DNA of 19,078 bases from JBFWIL01 sp050256015 (lineage in GTDB: Bacteria > Bacteroidota > Bacteroidia > Bacteroidales > Prolixibacteraceae). The stretch covers positions 1 to 19,078 of the forward strand of contig JBFWIL010000018.1 in NCBI GenBank assembly GCA_050256015.1, read 5' to 3'. The notes beneath the pieces are model-generated. The model did no database searches. It had not been told where the DNA came from and worked only from the letters and a program-made list of their open reading frames with translations. Below are positions 15,983 to 19,078 of the stretch, piece after piece. Made by a program: the position numbers and the translations under genes. The number at the start of each line of letters is the position of its first letter. Position 1 is the first letter of the stretch.

Positions 15983-16834
15983 TTATACTCCTCCGTAGGC
16001 GCTGTAACCACCGTCAACGGGAACGACAATGCCGGTCACGAAACTGGAAATATCGGACAGCAGGAAGAGGGTTGTGCCCTGCAGGTCTTCGGGCTCTCCA
16101 AACTTACCCATAGGGGTGCTTCCGACGATTTTTTCCCCGCGCGGGGAATACCCGCCCGTTTTTTCGTCTAGCACCAGAAAACGGTTCTGGCTGGTAATGA
16201 AGAATCCCGGAGCAATGGCATTGACCCGGATGCCGACTTTAGCCATATGAACGGCCAGCCAGGCTGTGAAATTGTTGATGGCTGCTTTGGCGGCCGAATA
16301 AGCCGGAATTTTTGTCAGCGGTCGGTAGGAATTCATGGAAGATATGTTCAGGATCACGCCCTTGCGGTGTTTGAGCATATCCTGGGTGAATATCATGCTG
16401 GGAAGCACGGTCCCCTTGAAGTTCAGATTGAATACCTTGTCAAAACCGTCCAGTTGCAGCCCGTAGAAACTGTCTTCCGGTTTGTCGATATTGCTTTCTT
16501 CCATTTGTTCCACCCTGGTGGTGGCTGAGGGGTGGTTTCCTCCCGCTCCGTTAATGAGTACATCAATTTCTCCGAGCTGCTCGTTAATCTGCTTTCTGGC
16601 TTGTTCCAATGACGTTTTGTCCAGCACATTGCCCTCTACCCCGATTACTGTGGCGCCGGATGATTCAGTGACTTGGACGGCAACTTTTTCTGCCGTTTCC
16701 CGGTTAATGTCTACAATGGCAATTTTCATGCCTACTGAAGCCATGGCTTTTACCAGAGCCAGGCCAATAACACCTGCGCCTCCGGTAATCACACATACTT
16801 TACCCGAAAGGTCTTTAAAACTAATTGGTTCCAT
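15983..16834 (-). CDS. SDR-type D-mannonate oxidoreductase (fructuronate reductase)
   Basis: A 283-residue classical short-chain dehydrogenase. The cofactor motif is TGGAGVIG (17-24), NGAG follows at 95-98, and the catalytic residues are Ser166 (NISSM), Tyr179 and Lys183 (YSAAK). The stretch GDIDVLINGAGGNHP-like plus NISSMNSYRPLTKIPAYSAAKAAI, NAIAPGFF and VPVDGGYSAYGGV closely follows the B. subtilis YjmF/UxuB-type subfamily. That subfamily reduces D-fructuronate to D-mannonate with NADH and is often labelled gluconate 5-dehydrogenase. Its start codon lies inside the end of the regulator gene (14-base overlap), suggesting coupled translation. With UxaE encoded divergently it completes tagaturonate to fructuronate to mannonate. 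A related 5-keto-acid reductase activity is the main alternative. Confidence 0.87.
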   Translation of the reverse strand: MEPISFKDLSGKVCVITGGAGVIGLALVKAMASVGMKIAIVDINRETAEKVAVQVTESSGATVIGVEGNVLDKTSLEQARKQINEQLGEIDVLINGAGGNHPSATTRVEQMEESNIDKPEDSFYGLQLDGFDKVFNLNFKGTVLPSMIFTQDMLKHRKGVILNISSMNSYRPLTKIPAYSAAKAAINNFTAWLAVHMAKVGIRVNAIAPGFFITSQNRFLVLDEKTGGYSPRGEKIVGSTPMGKFGEPEDLQGTTLFLLSDISSFVTGIVVPVDGGYSAYGGV

Positions 16835-17924
16835 AATTTATCAAATTAAATTCTCTGTAAAAATCAAGATTTTCTTTAGTAATGATATCGATGGATGTAT
16901 AATTTTCTGCCGGGACGTGCTTTTTTAGGACAACGTACTGAAAAAGATTTTCAATGGCCCGGTATCCCTGCTCTTCAGGACGCTGGCAGATCAGGAAGTC
17001 AACCACGCCCTCCCGGAGCCATTCAATATTCTGCCGGATCAGGTCATGACCGATCAGGCGGACATGAGACAGATTACGGGAAGCCAGATAGGCTGCCATA
17101 CGGTATACCTGGGAGTTGGTGACAAAAATGCCCTGCACGGGCTGAATTTTGGAAAATTGCTCGTCCAGCAGGCGGAAAAGCATCTCCGAACCGGGGTCTG
17201 TGATCTCAAAGGTGCGAAGCAATTTATGCTTTCCCGGATCGTTTTCCTCAAAATAAGCATAAAATCCTTTTTCCCGCTGTACCAAGTGGTTCTGGTTATC
17301 CCTTTCCTTGGCGAAATGAGTCACCAGGATGTTAGCCGTCCCTGGCAGGGAAAAATCCAGGAGTTTGGCCGAAAGGGCTCCGCTTTGGAAAGAATTCTGA
17401 CCGATATAGCTTACCGTATGGAATTCCTTTAGGTTGGAGTCTATAAATACATAAGGAATACCTTGTGCTTCCAGTTTCTCTATCAATGTCCGCGATTCCC
17501 TGGAAAAGAAGGGGGCAAGCACCACACCCTCCGGGGCACTCCGGATTATTTCTTCGGCCCTGTCGCGAAAGGAATCCGGATCGGTTTGCAGGAAACGGTA
17601 AATGGTAATTTGTACCCCGTATTCCTGCAGTTCGGAAAAAGCCTTTTTTATTCCCTTCAACGGCTTGTTCCAGTATGCTTCTTCCGATTGTGGCTCGGGA
17701 ATCAGAATGGCAAAAGCATGCATGCGTTTTAGTGCCAGCGCACTTGCCAGCATGTTAGGCCGGTAATCCATTTCTTCCAGGATACGCAGAATTCTGCTTT
17801 TTGTTTCCGGGGAAACTTCTCCGCGGTTGTGGATAACCCGGTCAACTGTACCGATGGACACCCCGGCTTTCAGGGCAATGTCCTTAATCCGTATTCTTTT
17901 TACTGGTTTGATAGGTCTTATCAT
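16821..17924 (-). CDS. LacI family transcriptional regulator of the hexuronate cluster
   Basis: A DNA-binding regulator of 367 residues from ATG 17924. The open frame extends upstream to 18089, but that would put 55 basic, low-complexity residues before the helix-turn-helix and cover the promoter and operator, so I reject it. Residues about 11-36 form the HTH (IKDIALKAGVSIGTVDRVIHNRG is split across it), followed by the hinge helix PNMLASALALK near 57. A periplasmic-binding-protein-like sensor domain runs from about 68 to 355. The ligand is probably a hexuronate or a keto-acid intermediate (inference). It heads the - strand operon and overlaps the SDR gene by 14 bases, so the regulator is made with the enzymes it controls. 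Two candidate operators lie in the region shared with uxaE. Confidence 0.92.
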   Translation of the reverse strand: MIRPIKPVKRIRIKDIALKAGVSIGTVDRVIHNRGEVSPETKSRILRILEEMDYRPNMLASALALKRMHAFAILIPEPQSEEAYWNKPLKGIKKAFSELQEYGVQITIYRFLQTDPDSFRDRAEEIIRSAPEGVVLAPFFSRESRTLIEKLEAQGIPYVFIDSNLKEFHTVSYIGQNSFQSGALSAKLLDFSLPGTANILVTHFAKERDNQNHLVQREKGFYAYFEENDPGKHKLLRTFEITDPGSEMLFRLLDEQFSKIQPVQGIFVTNSQVYRMAAYLASRNLSHVRLIGHDLIRQNIEWLREGVVDFLICQRPEEQGYRAIENLFQYVVLKKHVPAENYTSIDIITKENLDFYREFNLINYGTN

Positions 17925-17959
17925 TTTTGGTTCGTCCGGAAATGCCTCCGGCCTGCAAA

Positions 17960-17967
17960 CAAAGCTA
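17960..17967 (-). promoter_or_regulatory. -7 box for the lacI-headed operon
   Basis: TAGCTTTG on the - strand is a perfect TAnnTTTG match 35 bases before the regulator ATG. No good -33 element is seen; operator-like site 1 occupies that position. Confidence 0.5.
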
Positions 17968-17983
17968 AGCAATTTTTTGACTA

Positions 17984-18000
17984 TTCGTGTCCGTACACGG
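17984..18000. promoter_or_regulatory. Candidate LacI-family operator, site 1
   Basis: TTCGTGTCCGTACACGG contains the imperfect palindrome CGTGTCC/GTACACG (six of seven positions symmetric). The same 17-mer recurs at 18075 with two mismatches. The site sits 17-33 bases upstream of the regulator -7 box, over the -33 region, a position suited to autorepression. Confidence 0.65.
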
Positions 18001-18047
18001 CAAAATATATTTAAAAACATTTTTAGCCATATTTGGGGAAAATACTG

Positions 18048-18078
18048 TTGGAATACAGAATAAATAAGCCTATTTTCG
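18048..18078 (+). promoter_or_regulatory. Candidate promoter of uxaE
   Basis: A TTG -33 element (18048-18050) is followed after 20 bases by TATTTTCG (18071-18078), seven of eight matches to TAnnTTTG. Transcription would begin near 18085, leaving a leader of about 48 bases. Its -7 box overlaps operator-like site 2. Confidence 0.5.
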
Positions 18079-18091
18079 TGATCGTACACGG
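18075..18091. promoter_or_regulatory. Candidate LacI-family operator, site 2
   Basis: TTCGTGATCGTACACGG matches site 1 at 15 of 17 positions, in the same orientation and 91 bases away. It covers the end of the uxaE -7 box and the likely start site, where a bound repressor would block initiation. The two sites could also allow looping between the divergent promoters. Confidence 0.65.
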
Positions 18092-18132
18092 AATGTGAAA
18101 ATCAGATCCGTATAAATTTAAACCCAGATATC

Positions 18133-19078
18133 ATGAATTTAGGAAAATTTAGTTTTGGTGTTGGTGACCGCTTCAACCATGAAGGACTGGCCCAGTTAAA
18201 GGCCATTATGAAAGCCAATGCACAAGGTGTTGAAATCACTCCCGTATGGAACAAGTCGAACAGGGAACACAACATTGTGCATTCGGAGCCGGATGGTACC
18301 CGTGCAGAAGCCGATCAGGCTGTTCGGAAAATGGGCTGGAAAGGAGAATACCGGGTGGATGCCGATCATATCAACCTGGATACGGTAGACCGGTTTATTG
18401 CTCATTCCGACTTCTTTACGCTTGATGTGGCTGCCTATATCGGTAATGCTTCCGATGCTTCCGATGTGGCTGCTTTTAAAGCATCCTGCCGTTCACTGGG
18501 TGATAAGGTGGTGATTCCGGGCATAGCGGAGCCGGTGATGATCTCGGATGCCCTGTTGGACACTGTGGTAACCAAATTCCTGGCTGCCATCAGGGAAGCG
18601 GGGAAAATATACCGGCATATTGAATCGGTTAAGGGGAAGGGCAATTTTATTACAGAAGTTTCCATGGATGAGGTGGAATCTCCCCAGACTCCTGTGGATA
18701 TGCTGTTTATCCTGAAAATGATTGCCGATGAAAAAATTCCAGCCCAGACCATTGCTCCGAAATTTACCGGACGCTTTAACAAAGGAGTTGATTATGTGGG
18801 GGATGTGGCCCAGTTTGCCAAGGAGTTCGAGGAAGATGTGCTGGTAATCGACTATGCGGTTAAGCAATTCGGTCTTCCCGGAAACCTTAAGCTGAGTGTG
18901 CATTCGGGCAGTGACAAGTTTACCATTTATCCGGTGATGGCCGGGATTATCCGGAAGTATGACAAGGGAATTCATGTTAAAACAGCCGGAACCACCTGGC
19001 TGGAAGAAGTGATAGGACTGGCGGTTGCCGGAGGCGAAGGACTTGTGGCTGCGAAACATATCTATACGGAAGCTCTGT
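18133..19078 (+). CDS. uxaE: D-tagaturonate 3-epimerase (UxaE family), partial
   Basis: The frame opens with ATG at 18133 and stays open to the right edge, giving 315 residues of what is usually a protein of nearly 500. The N-terminus FSFGVGDRFNHEGLAQLKAI and the following TPVWNKSNREH, VDADHINLDTVDRF (75-88), KLSVHSGSDKF and KTAGTTWLEEV are characteristic of the UxaE/tagaturonate epimerase family. Members convert D-tagaturonate to D-fructuronate, which removes the need for the altronate branch (UxaA/UxaB) in galacturonate breakdown. DADH is a plausible metal-binding segment, but I cannot assign residues firmly. The gene is transcribed away from the regulator, and candidate operator 2 lies on its promoter. 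A small tandem repeat encodes ASDASD near 106. Confidence 0.87.
   Translation, partial: MNLGKFSFGVGDRFNHEGLAQLKAIMKANAQGVEITPVWNKSNREHNIVHSEPDGTRAEADQAVRKMGWKGEYRVDADHINLDTVDRFIAHSDFFTLDVAAYIGNASDASDVAAFKASCRSLGDKVVIPGIAEPVMISDALLDTVVTKFLAAIREAGKIYRHIESVKGKGNFITEVSMDEVESPQTPVDMLFILKMIADEKIPAQTIAPKFTGRFNKGVDYVGDVAQFAKEFEEDVLVIDYAVKQFGLPGNLKLSVHSGSDKFTIYPVMAGIIRKYDKGIHVKTAGTTWLEEVIGLAVAGGEGLVAAKHIYTEAL

Noticed and set aside
17925..18089. Upstream extension of the LacI-type regulator by 55 residues
   Set aside because: The extra residues precede a helix-turn-helix that in this family starts near the N-terminus, are unlike any domain, and would overlap the -7 box and operator site 1. ATG 17924 is better.
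18106..18130. Riboswitch or leader structure ahead of uxaE
   Set aside because: The leader is short and AT-rich, without a stable fold or known aptamer motif.

Overview
The window reads as chromosomal DNA of a member of the Bacteroidetes (Bacteroidales or a relative). The evidence is the promoter style (perfect TAnnTTTG -7 boxes and AT-rich leaders without clear Shine-Dalgarno sequences), a patatin-Omp85 outer-membrane protein, YitT, PdxB, an SDR-type fructuronate reductase and a UxaE-type epimerase. Gene density is ordinary. I saw no tRNA, rRNA, CRISPR array, insertion sequence or phage gene. Only the last gene is on the + strand, and no gap between genes exceeds about 210 bases.

Left part (1-6.8 kb), all on the - strand: a secreted class I glutamine-amidotransferase-like protein (cut by the left edge) whose catalytic Cys is replaced by Asp; a patatin phospholipase fused to a POTRA domain and beta-barrel; a YitT-family membrane protein; ribosomal protein L19 (rplS) with a clear promoter and terminator; and a secreted C69 (Ntn-type) dipeptidase.

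Middle (6.8-10.6 kb): an IMP dehydrogenase of the divergent class best known from the protozoan Tritrichomonas foetus, and a 686-residue lipoprotein with an N-terminal lectin-like part and FG-GAP/beta-propeller repeats resembling secreted polysaccharide lyases. A 17-bp perfect inverted repeat lies between them.

Right part (10.6-19.1 kb) is the most interesting. A - strand run of six genes reads lacI-type regulator, SDR fructuronate reductase, PfkB sugar-acid kinase, LarA-like nickel-pincer racemase/epimerase, pdxB and gnd. The only T-tailed terminator in the run follows gnd. A tagaturonate epimerase gene (uxaE, cut by the right edge) diverges from the regulator. The shared intergenic region holds two 17-bp near-identical operator-like sites, one across the uxaE promoter and one upstream of the lacI promoter.

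Taken together, UxaE (tagaturonate to fructuronate) and the SDR (fructuronate to mannonate) feed an aldonate pool. A LarA-family enzyme here could epimerise D-mannonate to D-gluconate at C2. With a gluconate-phosphorylating kinase and Gnd in the same unit, this would route hexuronates into the oxidative pentose phosphate pathway, beside or instead of the usual mannonate dehydratase/KDG/Entner-Doudoroff route. That pathway is an inference from gene content. The standard route remains possible if uxuA and kdgA lie outside the window.
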